Shown here piece by piece: positions 11,397 to 21,808 of a stretch of DNA of 40,001 nt; within the stretch, counting starts at the first letter, position 1, and every line of letters starts with the position of its first letter. The notes under the pieces were generated by a model that was not told the DNA's origin, did no database searches, and saw nothing but the letters and a program-made list of their open reading frames with translations. The DNA is from Basidiobolus meristosporus CBS 931.73. Its lineage: Eukaryota > Basidiobolomycota > Basidiobolomycetes > Basidiobolales > Basidiobolaceae. Where the stretch lies: the NCBI GenBank assembly GCA_002104905.1, contig MCFE01000746.1:1-40001 (forward strand), in the 5' to 3' direction. A program made the translations under genes and the position numbers.

Positions 11397-12371
11397 TTAA
11401 ACAACAACGGATGCTTCATAACAAGGAGGGGAGTCCATGTGGGTGTAAGGAGGGGCTGATATGTAAACGGGTAGTGGCTCGAAAGGGTCTTTCAAAGCGT
11501 TGGAAATGATGACCACAGGCCACTGAATGCTTAGGTTCTCCCGCTTTTGCGTCTCGCGGTTAATTAGGGCTATTTGACATTGTAACATATGCGAGATATC
11601 AATCGGGGACGTTTGGCAGTCGGAGCTTAGGCTACGCGCATCCGTACGTAAGGTCATGAAATGGCTAAATTCCCCGAGCTTGCTAACTGGGCTGGTTAGC
11701 TTTATCGAGCTGATTTCTGTGGAGGTTTGCCTTTCGAAGTTTTTACTTGGAAGCGAAAATTTCTTCACTTCTATGAACGCGATATTCAGGGATTCTAGTG
11801 ACAGGGCTGGGTTTGGCTTTAGCTGAAACGTAACTGGGATGTCCTGGCCAGGGAGGAAGCACCCAGAGGGCAAGCTGAAGAAATACTCCAGCTTTCCTCT
11901 GAGCGCACCTGCTGAGATTACGGGGTCAATTAGATCCATTTTTCCACCGATGAGATTCCGTCTGACAAAGATTCGCTTTTTCGTCACCAAGTTGAATGAG
12001 AAGAGTGGTCTCTCCACCGTCGCAACGAATCCATAGCTGATGATACCAGTTTGACATTCTACACTCTCAGGGGTATTGCCGGGAAGTTGAACCGAAAAGG
12101 GATATCTGTAGCAGCCTGGAGCTAATGTTTGGGTCTTTTCGCCAGCCTCGAACATACTCCAATCCTGCTGGACTATGGTGTTATTTATCCAGCCCTCAGA
12201 CTCGACGAACATGTCTAGTAATCCAAGGAAACGTAGTGTGATTGAGTTTACTTTGGTTGGTTTGGTTAGCGTTAGGAGAATGGATCCTTCAAGAAGGCCA
12301 CCGTTGGACTCAGAACAAGACCCGTTGACTGTGACTTCCTCACAGGGGAGTTGTATCTCAAGTGTCGCCAT
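11397..12371 (-). CDS. Alpha-arrestin (ART/ARRDC-like adaptor)
   Basis: Intronless, 324 residues, ATG at 12371. The N-terminal half is an arrestin-N sandwich (GSILLTLTKPTKVNSITLRF; LAPGCYRYPFSVQLPGNTPES; ISYGFVATVERP). The second half is arrestin-C (GCFLPGQDIPVTFQLKPNP; SLNIAFIEVKKF). The short tail carries three possible WW-domain ligands within 20 residues: LPVY (300-303), a PPY core (307-309) and a canonical PPCY (315-318). In fungi such adaptors recruit the HECT ubiquitin ligase Rsp5 to plasma-membrane transporters and trigger their endocytosis. The protein is shorter than most yeast ARTs and lacks long disordered insertions. Cargo cannot be inferred. Confidence 0.86.
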   Translation of the reverse strand: MATLEIQLPCEEVTVNGSCSESNGGLLEGSILLTLTKPTKVNSITLRFLGLLDMFVESEGWINNTIVQQDWSMFEAGEKTQTLAPGCYRYPFSVQLPGNTPESVECQTGIISYGFVATVERPLFSFNLVTKKRIFVRRNLIGGKMDLIDPVISAGALRGKLEYFFSLPSGCFLPGQDIPVTFQLKPNPALSLESLNIAFIEVKKFSLPSKNFERQTSTEISSIKLTSPVSKLGEFSHFMTLRTDARSLSSDCQTSPIDISHMLQCQIALINRETQKRENLSIQWPVVIISNALKDPFEPLPVYISAPPYTHMDSPPCYEASVVV

Positions 12372-15300
12372 GAAATGTGAATTAGCTGTAGAAGTGATTA
12401 GATGTACTATTATCGCAAATTGGTGGGTTCAGCATCCCATCTTTTATACTGATAGAATTACACCTGGGATTAGTCAATGTATGAAATTGTGCAGGGAACG
12501 CGATGATTGGTCATTCTGATGAATATTTATGCAAATCTATTGAATCGTTTTGAAGTAGAATCTTGATCTAACAAATCCATTTTCCCTTTACATCATATCT
12601 ACCTAAGGGTGAGGTTTCAATCCAGAGTACACCAACCCGTATAAATTCCAGCACCTGCATCTCAAATTGGCAAAATCGAACGTGGGCCACCCATCTCCTT
12701 ATTCATGCAAGCTGTATACGGCTCTTTACTGTATGGCTTTGATTGCATTTGATAATAGTATGGGTTACTGCAACTTGGTAAGTAATCTAATGGAGCTCAG
12801 ACACTGTGCAAGTTGGAGATACCGTAATGAGCAAAGTGCCACAAAAATGGTCACTTAGGAGTATTAAAATACGGGTTTGGTTTGACATCGACAGAGCCAT
12901 CAATGGTCACTATCTGCCGATAGAAAATGAGCCCTTAATGAGCCGGATCAAGCCTCATTAACCTTAAAAGAACATCAGATTGCACTATCAAACCAAGTGT
13001 CCTCATCCCTGTTGGTAGGAATATGCATCAAGAGGCGTCCCGACTGAGGCCCGGGTACCAACATTATTGCCCCTTCATGTTATTGGTGGCATGGTTATGG
13101 CAACGGTGGTGGATAATTTTGAATTTTAACTTTTAAAATAAATAATAGATCAATCGTGGTACCAAGCAGTTTCAAGATCAGCCAAGTCCTCTGCTTAGAT
13201 CAAGCTCGGCATCCTACCTGAGATGTCAGCACCCAAGCCAATTATTATGTGACCGCAATGAGCTTAAAAATAACTATCGATGCGGACTGTAATTGGCAAG
13301 GCCTACGATCTTGATCGATTGTTGTAGCCCTCCAATTGACTTGATACGGATGATTTCATTTTGACGTATGTGGTGTAATCTGGTTGATCTTGATCGTTTG
13401 GTTTGGCCGTGGTTGACGATTTGTATGAGAGGTAAACAATGCAGCTAGCATGAATGCGACGTTGATGCTTCATCATCACCTATCCTGCTACGTCTACTCT
13501 AGTAAAATGTGTGTTGGAATCATGAGGGTGGCACAGTAATTTCAAGGCCCCATCACCATACTGTGCTCGGGGAACTCGAGCGCTGATTATGCATCAACAA
13601 TAGGTATTTGTTGACTTCGGTTATTTTTAGACAATCAAACAATATCCTGTACACCCTGGACGTAGGAACCAAATTCAAACATGAGCAATCTGCTAGAGCG
13701 TGGCTACGGAACCCAGAGCTTGAGATCGATCTCAATTGCTAATGTTGCTAGGGCGACTTCATGGAAGCCTCCTGATTCCACCTTCGATAGAATGCCGCGA
13801 TTTCAAACTCATAGGTTGTGGGTCACAATATTCCCGAATGGAGCGAGCCTATTACAGCGCCGATCCCATACCAGGCTTCTATCTAATGAGCGTTGTGCTT
13901 GGAATGAGACCATTCTAGCGCGATGCGCCAAGTGCATCCAGAACAGAAGGCGCCATCAATATGTTGCCTATGGTGTTCCAGATGAAGTATGCATATATTC
14001 TGACATCAGAGGACACGGCTACCGGCGAAGAATCTACCATCTTCGCAAGCCACGGGTGTACCGCATCTCCAGAGGTGTGCTGATACCACTTAAAGACGCT
14101 GATCACAATCAAAACCGTGAGTAGCTGGGGAAATGTGAGCAAGCGCAAGGAGAATTGCTCGCCAATTGCAGGCTGAGATGCAATGTTTGGCCGAACTTCT
14201 AGATCGAGCAAATAGAACACATTTCTACTGTCAACCAAGGCACCAGATATGACTATTCCACATCATGGAAATAAACAAATCGGTGGGTGACCAGTTGATT
14301 GCTTCTGTTGAGCCTCGATTTGATTAATTGATAATTTATAGCCACACCCTTAAAAATCTTAATCGATACTGATTAGTTATCGTCACGATCTATTAATACA
14401 TTGGTGGGCTTAAGTGGTGTTTGCGGAGTGACAGGGCACTAATGGCATTAGCTCGTGAGTATCCAGGCACCGCAACCAATCATCCCTTAACCCTTCAACT
14501 AGAAGGTATTGGATCCATCAGCATCACCAGGATCTACTGGACTATCCCTTGTACGCTATTCATATTTACTTCGACCACCACACCACAGAAAACACTTGAA
14601 AAGCCGTACCTCTGGTATTTCCCCCGAACATCTGTGATGCTACGGGCATGCATGCTAGGCATGAAAGTTATAGCAGCTGCTCAGCTAACCATCAGTCTAG
14701 CCATCTAACCCCAATCGTGTATTGGTGCAATTTTGCAACTCTGTAAAACAGCCATGACATGACCCTCAAGCTCTGACTGGTGAGATTGCTCAATTACCAC
14801 AGCATACATCTTACCAGCCTACTTGCAGCTTTCCCTAAATATATCCGCGCAACAGGTTTTTCGCCCCATGCTAACTAGTTGTAGTATGGCCGTATTGAAA
14901 GTCACTGATCCAATGCAAAAATTGATGGTTAGCAGGTAAGCTCGGCTATAAATGACAATTGCAGTTGATTCAAAATACTGACTGGATGGAGGACATGAGT
15001 AAATAATGGTATCATACATACAGTGTTTTTCGAATTGCACTATGCATGGGAAGTGGGAGGTTCTAGAAGAAATTCGTGACACCTGCTTGGTATCTCGTTA
15101 GTGGCATAACAGTCTTGGCTTCTGCAATTACCATGATATTCGATAATCTATGGAGACCTTAATTTTTCGCAACAATATATCGGCCAGGTCTCAGGTATAC
15201 TGTGCCTGGACTACGATGAATCAGCCCCAGATTGGGTAGTTATACACTTGAGATGGACTGTTTCTACCAATCAATCAAATGGCTGGTACTTGAAGGTCAC

Positions 15301-17955
15301 CAAGCCAACGTCAAAACCAAAATCTAGGTGCCTCAGAAATCTTTAAATAGCTGAAACGATCCAAGCTCATGCATAGAAAATCTTCCACTCACGCTGTGCC
15401 CCTCTCTGATTTGGTACTTCATCTTTGCTAGAGGGATGGTGCTCAAAGGGTGAAAGGCACATGTTCCCATATAGCCTTACTATTTGCAGATGATGCTGAC
15501 TCAATATGGCTCGACGATTGGTACTTCTAAATAGGGAATTTTCTGACCGTCAAACTGGAAAGAGCCCTTGGTTAACTATTTCAATCACTTGCTACGGGTA
15601 TATTTAACAGCACTTGGGTTCGCAGCCTTGACCAGAGGTCTGTTCAGTAATCAAAAATAGCAATTCATCTATGCGGGCAGCGAGCTATTACGTCATGACT
15701 GATCAGTTTAGAAATCATTAGCTCATGCTAGATATTTTACCTCACTGGTGAGAATATGGCGGGTATAGGAATGGTAGGTACTTAAATACTACATGGACTG
15801 TTTGAAATATTGGAATCTAGTTTAATGACTAACGAATCTCAGTGTGCTAATGTGGTGGTAGTGGTAATCACTATACATAGCTTTGGTGCTTGAGTAACAC
15901 CTCGTGAATGAGCACAAATTGTATGGAGCGATACATGTTATTATGAGTGAGGCAATTAGGAATTTGTGTGCTCCTTACGTTGGTTAATTACATACAAAAT
16001 TTCCTCGAATCCTAACGTCCTACTTAATATCAAGGTCAAACATCATTTCAAGGCATGGGTTTATTTGGTCAAGATTGGCATTTATAGATTGAATATTTGA
16101 CCTATGTTTCAAGGTACCACCAGAGTTGCTGGTGCACTGGCAAAGCTTGCCTTCGTACAGACGGGGGAGACCACGCCTATCTTTCCCAACGCAGGATAAT
16201 ATAGCCCAATTTATCTCAAGTCATTGGCATGAGCCCTACTATAGATTAGCAAGTATAGGGGCGGCAGGATACCATTTATCAAGCGAGCACCGGCCATGCA
16301 AATCTAGGATCTGGAAGGCCTATACATTTTTTCAGTCCACTGTGGTTGAAATACTATATAGTATCCACAGGTGGGGGTACCTGCACCCATATCAGATGCA
16401 TAATACCAATACTCCAGTGGCCTGCATTGTCCACATCGCTGTACTAGGTGGTTGGGTGATAAATAAAAGAAAGCGACGTTTAGCCCATAGGCATATACTC
16501 GGGGGATCTTCAGGTGGCATAAAGGGTAAGCTTTTTTTATGCTACTAAACCAATCCAGAATTGAGTAATAACTCAAACTGGGCGCATCAATAGGCATCAG
16601 CTCCGTCCATTACCTTCGATATAGACATTAGGACAGCGCAAGTCTCATTGTGATAGTCATAATGAATCAAGGTAGTTGTGATATAATAGGGGTCTAAGTT
16701 GCGAAGAGACATTATTGGATCACATGTACCAATATTAGGCACTGCCCCTATGTATCTGACGTTTGTCTAGAGTGATACATTCCATCCATTCATATGATGG
16801 CAGTCGACACGCCAAGCATTTCCCAGTAAAAATCCACGTTGTGAAAGTGCATCTGTGCTGTGTGGGTGAATTCTTTAAGGTAAGAAATATAACAATCGGT
16901 ATTGCAGCTAGATGGTCCTGTGGATACATAGGGAATTCACCACTTTTATCAGCTAGAGATTTTCTCACCCCTATATCAGTTTGTCAAATGGGCCCAAGCT
17001 GTATCTGCCTGTTTTCCAGGGGAGAGATCTAGTTGCCGCATTTGGTTGTTGTTCGATACCACATTCAGTCCTGCACTGATCCAGGGATGCTCAATCGCAT
17101 TACGCAGGGAATATCACCTTGATTTTGTAGTGGTTAACCTCTGTCTCTCAACATTATATTATCATTGTTGCAATCATTGGTTTGCCTAACGCAACCCTTG
17201 CGAAAACGAATCATCCCATAATCGTCAGTGACTTGTATCTGATACTTATATTGGCAAATACGTCAAGTTCATTGGCTGAGTGTATTGGCTATTGATGGAA
17301 ATTCGATTGCGCCTTGAAGAGCTCTACATATTTAGGCTGGGTTTGATTTATTCGAATCAATTTAATGTAATGTGGCTTGTCTTCAACCCTCGGTGACTGT
17401 GACTGGCAAGTCATCGAGCTGATATCATGGATACTTTCCTGGGATTACATGGCCAATATTGCACCCAAGTGTCACAATCAAGAAGCGGTCTCCTGTCTGC
17501 CTAATGCGCAGATACTAAACTTCTGTCACTCTGTGCGCATGCCATGAATGCTACATGGATGATGGATTCATTGGAGTTAGAACCTCTTCAACCCTTGCGG
17601 GCTTGGGTATCAGAAGAGAGACTGATGGCCCAATGTAGTATACTTCGGCTGCGTTTGAAATACAGCAGCCCTAGTTCAAAATGGATTACATAAAGAATAG
17701 AATATGAATGTAACCTGCAACTACGTAATACATTTCTAGTTCGTAGTTTGAAGAATTATCACCCAATAGCAACCTCACACTGCTTGTCTGAATAAACACT
17801 CTCTGTGTTTGTAGCCAGTGATTGGATAAAAGCTCTATACCAATTCTAATGCATTCTTCTTCAAATTGAAAGTGGATGTAAACTGGTTAACATATTTAAA
17901 TATTCCTCTCGGATTCACTCGAGAATCACCTTTCATTGTACTTCCTACAAGCAAT
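12372..17955. other. 5.6-kb gene-poor interval
   Basis: Upstream of both arrestin (-) and PDI (+). I read the listed open stretches on both strands (for example 13681-14124 plus, 13915-14238 minus, 14421-14708 plus, 14819-15082 minus, 16126-16548 plus, 16304-16597 minus, 16735-16968 minus). None resembles a known family, most overlap antisense, and none joins through plausible splice sites into something recognisable. I found no tRNA B-box, LTR terminus or retrotransposon motif. Fast-evolving or non-coding genes cannot be excluded. Confidence 0.4.
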
Positions 17956-19443
17956 ATGCGCCCTTTCCGTTCTTTTTTGACTGCTTTGGCATTACTATCC
18001 GCCCCCCTCTTCGCTTACGCTGAGGACTCGGATGTTCTTTCGCTAACGAAGGATTCATTCAGGTCGGTGGTTGATCCTGAGAAACTGATGTTGGTGGAGT
18101 TTTTCGCTCCTTGGTGTGGCCATTGTAAGAACCTAGCCCCCGAATATGAACAGGCCGCCACTATCCTTAAAGAGCAAGATGTCAAGCTTGCCAAAATCGA
18201 CTGTACCGTGGAGATGGATTTGTGTCAAGAGTTTGACGTAACTGGTTACCCCACTTTGAAGGTGTTCAGGGAAGGCTCACCTTCTGAGTATAACGGGCCT
18301 AGAAAAGCTGATGGTATCGTGAGTTACATGAAGAAGCAATCCCTCCCCGCACTTTCCGATATTACCCTTGATTCCATCGATACCTTTAAGGATTCCGACA
18401 ATGTTGTCATCATCGGCTTCTTCTCCTCTAATGACTCAGAGGAATACAAAGTACTTAGAGAGATTGCTGATGAGTTACGGGATGATTACCTATTCGGCGC
18501 TACGGTTGATAAGGATGCGTTGAAGAAATTCGATGTCAAGGAGCCTGGCGTAATCCTCTTCAAGAAGTTTGACGACGGCAAGGAGGTGTATGACGGAGCC
18601 ATCACTATCGAGAGTCTGAAGAAGTTCATCAAATCCAACTCGGTCCCACTCCTTGATGACATCGGTCCAGAGAACTATTTTACGTACATCGAATCGGGCC
18701 TTCCCCTCAGCTACATCTTCTACTCCAACGAGGAGGAGCGTAACAAGCTCAAAACAGAGATCTCTCCCATCGCCAAGGAACACAAGGGGAAGATCAACTT
18801 CGTCTTCATTGACGCTGAGAAGTACCCTACCCATGCCGACTCACTTAACCTTAAGAGCGAATGGCCAGCATTCGCCATTCAGAATCCCGACACCAACGCG
18901 AAGTACCCCTTCGATCAATCGAAGGAAATCAACAATGCAAATATCGGGGAATTTGTCAAGAGTTTCCTGGCCGGAGACATCCAACCCTCCATCAAGTCGG
19001 AACCGGTTCCCGAGAAGAACGATGGAGACGTAAAGTTGGTTGTCGCTACCGAGTTTGAAAAAATCGTCAATGACCAGGACAAGGATGTGTTGGTGGAGTT
19101 CTACGCCCCCTGGTGCGGCCATTGTAAGAATCTTGCTCCGATTTATGAAAAGTTGGGCGCCACCTACTCCGCTCACAAGGATAAGATTGTCATCGCCAAG
19201 ATGGATGCCACTGCCAATGATCTTCCAATAGGCACCGATTTCCAGATCCAGGGCTTCCCCACCATTAAGCTATTCAAGGCTGGTAAAGATAAGGAAGTGG
19301 TAGACTACGAAGGCGACAGAACCGAAGCATCGTTTGTGGAATTCTTAAGCAACCATGCTGTTAACAAGGTCAATGTCACTCCTAGCAAGGCGGAAGAAGC
19401 CCCACCTAAAGAGGAAGAAAATCCCGAACACGACGAATTGTAA
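17956..19443 (+). CDS. PDI1: Protein disulfide isomerase
   Basis: Intronless, 495 residues from the ATG at 17956. The frame stays open upstream to 17866, but that stretch has no ATG, whereas 17956 starts a signal peptide (MRPFRSFLTALALLSAPLFA). Domain order is a-b-b'-a'. The first thioredoxin active site is APWCGHCKN (cysteines 54 and 57) and the second is the identical APWCGHCKN (cysteines 387 and 390). The b domains between lack redox cysteines. An acidic tail ends in HDEL, the ER-retrieval signal. The enzyme forms, breaks and reshuffles disulfides in secretory proteins in the ER lumen. It is tail-to-tail with RMI1, about 256 bp apart. C-rich third codon positions suggest high expression. 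Confidence 0.96.
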   Translation: MRPFRSFLTALALLSAPLFAYAEDSDVLSLTKDSFRSVVDPEKLMLVEFFAPWCGHCKNLAPEYEQAATILKEQDVKLAKIDCTVEMDLCQEFDVTGYPTLKVFREGSPSEYNGPRKADGIVSYMKKQSLPALSDITLDSIDTFKDSDNVVIIGFFSSNDSEEYKVLREIADELRDDYLFGATVDKDALKKFDVKEPGVILFKKFDDGKEVYDGAITIESLKKFIKSNSVPLLDDIGPENYFTYIESGLPLSYIFYSNEEERNKLKTEISPIAKEHKGKINFVFIDAEKYPTHADSLNLKSEWPAFAIQNPDTNAKYPFDQSKEINNANIGEFVKSFLAGDIQPSIKSEPVPEKNDGDVKLVVATEFEKIVNDQDKDVLVEFYAPWCGHCKNLAPIYEKLGATYSAHKDKIVIAKMDATANDLPIGTDFQIQGFPTIKLFKAGKDKEVVDYEGDRTEASFVEFLSNHAVNKVNVTPSKAEEAPPKEEENPEHDEL

Positions 19444-19699
19444 ACAGCCTGTCGTAACCCTGACCTTCATAAATTACACAACGTAAAGACCAGAACCCAT
19501 TATCTATAGGCTTAGGATATTCGATGTATTTCTAGTCTCTGCAACTACTTTGTTAATCTCTTTTTGTATGCTCAGTACCAAATCTGATTGTGTATAAATA
19601 TTAATAGGCTTCAAGAGAATTTTTAATATGGATTGGATTCATTAGCTCTACATATTGGGATCTTCCATTTGCGTATAACAGCGATTCCGCAGTAACATG

Positions 19700-21808
19700 T
19701 CAAAATGTATCTAAAATCTCGATGATGATAGGTTTATCGCTTCCACTTAATTGAAGTTTCATGATCGCGGTTAAATTCGTGAGCTTAGCCTTAAAGTCTA
19801 TAAGAATCTAGGTTGAGGCAAAAAACGTTAGGACATTTGTATTGCTTGTGATATGCTCCTTTACCATCCATGAATACGAACTTTCTGAAACTCTGTTCTG
19901 CGCTCGGGGACTGTGAGAGTTCTGAATTCTTCCGGGGTTCGCGATAAGAATCTCTGCACCAGCTGGATTACAAGGGTTGTGAATCAGTACATAGCAACTC
20001 TCAGGGCTAACTAGGAATAGATTACCTCGTTAGAGAGTATTGCTTCAGTGGTGTCATTTCCGGTGTCCTTGATAGTGAGTACCACAGAGAACGATAGGCC
20101 ATCAAAAGAGAATTTTCCAAATTTGTTAACGGTAGCCTGGGAAAATGAAATCTTGTTATTATGGTACAGGACTATTGCCGAAAAGCCAACTCACTTTCAC
20201 ATATGTAGTATTAGTACCCGCGCTCCTTATTCGCTCCAAGTCACGCAAACCAGTAAGTCCTAGATGAAGAGCTCGTTATAAAATATACACCGAATAGGAT
20301 ACCTGGTGTAAATCATACTTTCGGCGACGTCTAGCATATCTTGTACCGATTCATCTAGTAAGAAAGAATCGTCGTCACATAAATCTATAACATCCGGAGC
20401 AGCAGAGCTGCTGCCATGCGCCATTTCCGATAACCCGTGGTCTGGTCTAGATTGTTGCGTGAGATCAACATGGGATGCTTGTGACTGGGAGGTAGCCGTT
20501 AGTTTTTTAGGTGAATCCAAGACTATTGGTGTATTGTCAATATCGCCATGAAGTTTAAAGAACTCCATAGAATCGAAGTCATCTAAATCATCGTCATCAA
20601 TGTCATCCGCTGGGATGATTGGGGTTTTAGTTCGAGCATACGAAGGACCATCTCCAAAGCTTGCAAAAGTGGGAGCTCTTAATTGCTGATTGGTTGTGGG
20701 TGGTAATGGTGGTGGTGGCTTATCAACGAAATCGGGAGGAATATCATCAAACAGGAGACTTTCCTGCTCTAAGAGATTGTCCAGAATGTGATCCTGGTAC
20801 TCAATATCTGAATCAATATCAAGATTCTCGGAGGAATTGATGGACGTATATCTTTGTGCCATGGAGTCAGTGTTGGAGGCTACTCCATTAATGCCAGATT
20901 TGTTGGCTGTGGCCTTGAAGGAAGCATTCGACGGCTTTGATAGAGCTCCATTCGGATTTTGTGTTGTCTGTGCACTTGGGGCAGAGGGGCTTTTGGAACT
21001 AAAGCTTTTACCGTCTTTAAGTGGATCGCCATCTTTGCCTTCCTCCTCTTCTTCTAGGCTAAAATTCAATGGATGGATGTAAGAAAAGCATTCATATAAA
21101 AACACCTTATATTTGAATGGCTATACTTCAAACGGTTACGTAATCGCTGAACCAACGACTTTTGATTAAGTGTATCCACTTGCCCACCAAGGACAGTAAT
21201 CCGTTGAGATTCTAGTAAGAGAACCCCACGCAAAACTTTTACATTATTTACTAGGATCTTATGGATAGTAGTTGTTATGTTAGCCTATATTTCCAAAAAT
21301 AATAGGTTTACTAAAATACTCAACATACCTTACTGCCCAACGGTAAAAATATATCAACATTATTTAGAGCTCTATATTCCATTGCAAATGTCTCCTGGAT
21401 CCCATCTGTTAAAGTGAATTTCAGCATAGATCTGGGGAATTTTCCTTCATTTTTCTCTTCCTCTGCAAGTATTCTGCTTCTATCCGGATCATTGTGTCGT
21501 AAAGTAGCATCAAGCAAATGCTGAGCGGACACCCCCACGTCAATAATATCTAATATTTGTAGTATAGCTGGCTGTTGGAAAATGGTGACTTGGTGAACCC
21601 CTTCAATGTTGGACGGGAACGCAGGTGGGACAATCCGGCCCGTACGAAAATCCGCATTGAGGTACTCTTCTCTCAGAAAATCTATCAACTGCTGTTCAGT
21701 AATGTGTCTGTGTTGGTTTTGAATGTGGAGGCATTTATCTTTCAGCCAGTTGGGTTGAACCCTGATGTGTTGCGACTCTAAACGAGCATTAACTCGATTC
21801 AAGTTCAT
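19700..21808 (-). CDS. RMI1: RecQ-mediated genome instability protein 1 (RMI1)
   Basis: Seven exons on the minus strand: 21808..21329, 21257..21127, 21058..20319, 20259..20195, 20136..20026, 19962..19882, 19807..19700; 571 residues, divisible by three. RMI1 is the OB-fold partner of Sgs1/BLM helicase and topoisomerase III in dissolving double Holliday junctions. N-terminal match: VQPNWLKDKCLHIQ, a family-like LTDGIQ, and LGSK-ILVNNVKVLRGVLLLES...VLGGQVD. The ~250-residue linker is acidic, has PPPPLPP, and contains VIDLCDDD, a SUMO-interaction-type motif. The small 3' exons encode a second OB-like domain (TVNKFGKFSFDGLSFSVVLT, LSRTPEEFRTLTVPERR) as in animal RMI1. Intron 6 has an unusual GTTCGT donor but an excellent CTAAC branch site and pyrimidine tract. 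The exon-2 donor (21126) could instead be the GTGTTT downstream; both keep frame. Confidence 0.85.

Noticed and set aside
13681..14238. Overlapping opposite frames of 147 and 107 codons
   Set aside because: They are antisense to each other and show no family resemblance.
17866..17955. 30-residue N-terminal extension of PDI
   Set aside because: The extension contains no ATG, and the signal peptide begins at 17956.
18490..19231. Several 63-126-codon frames inside the PDI gene on both strands
   Set aside because: Shadows of a GC-rich coding region with two clear thioredoxin domains.
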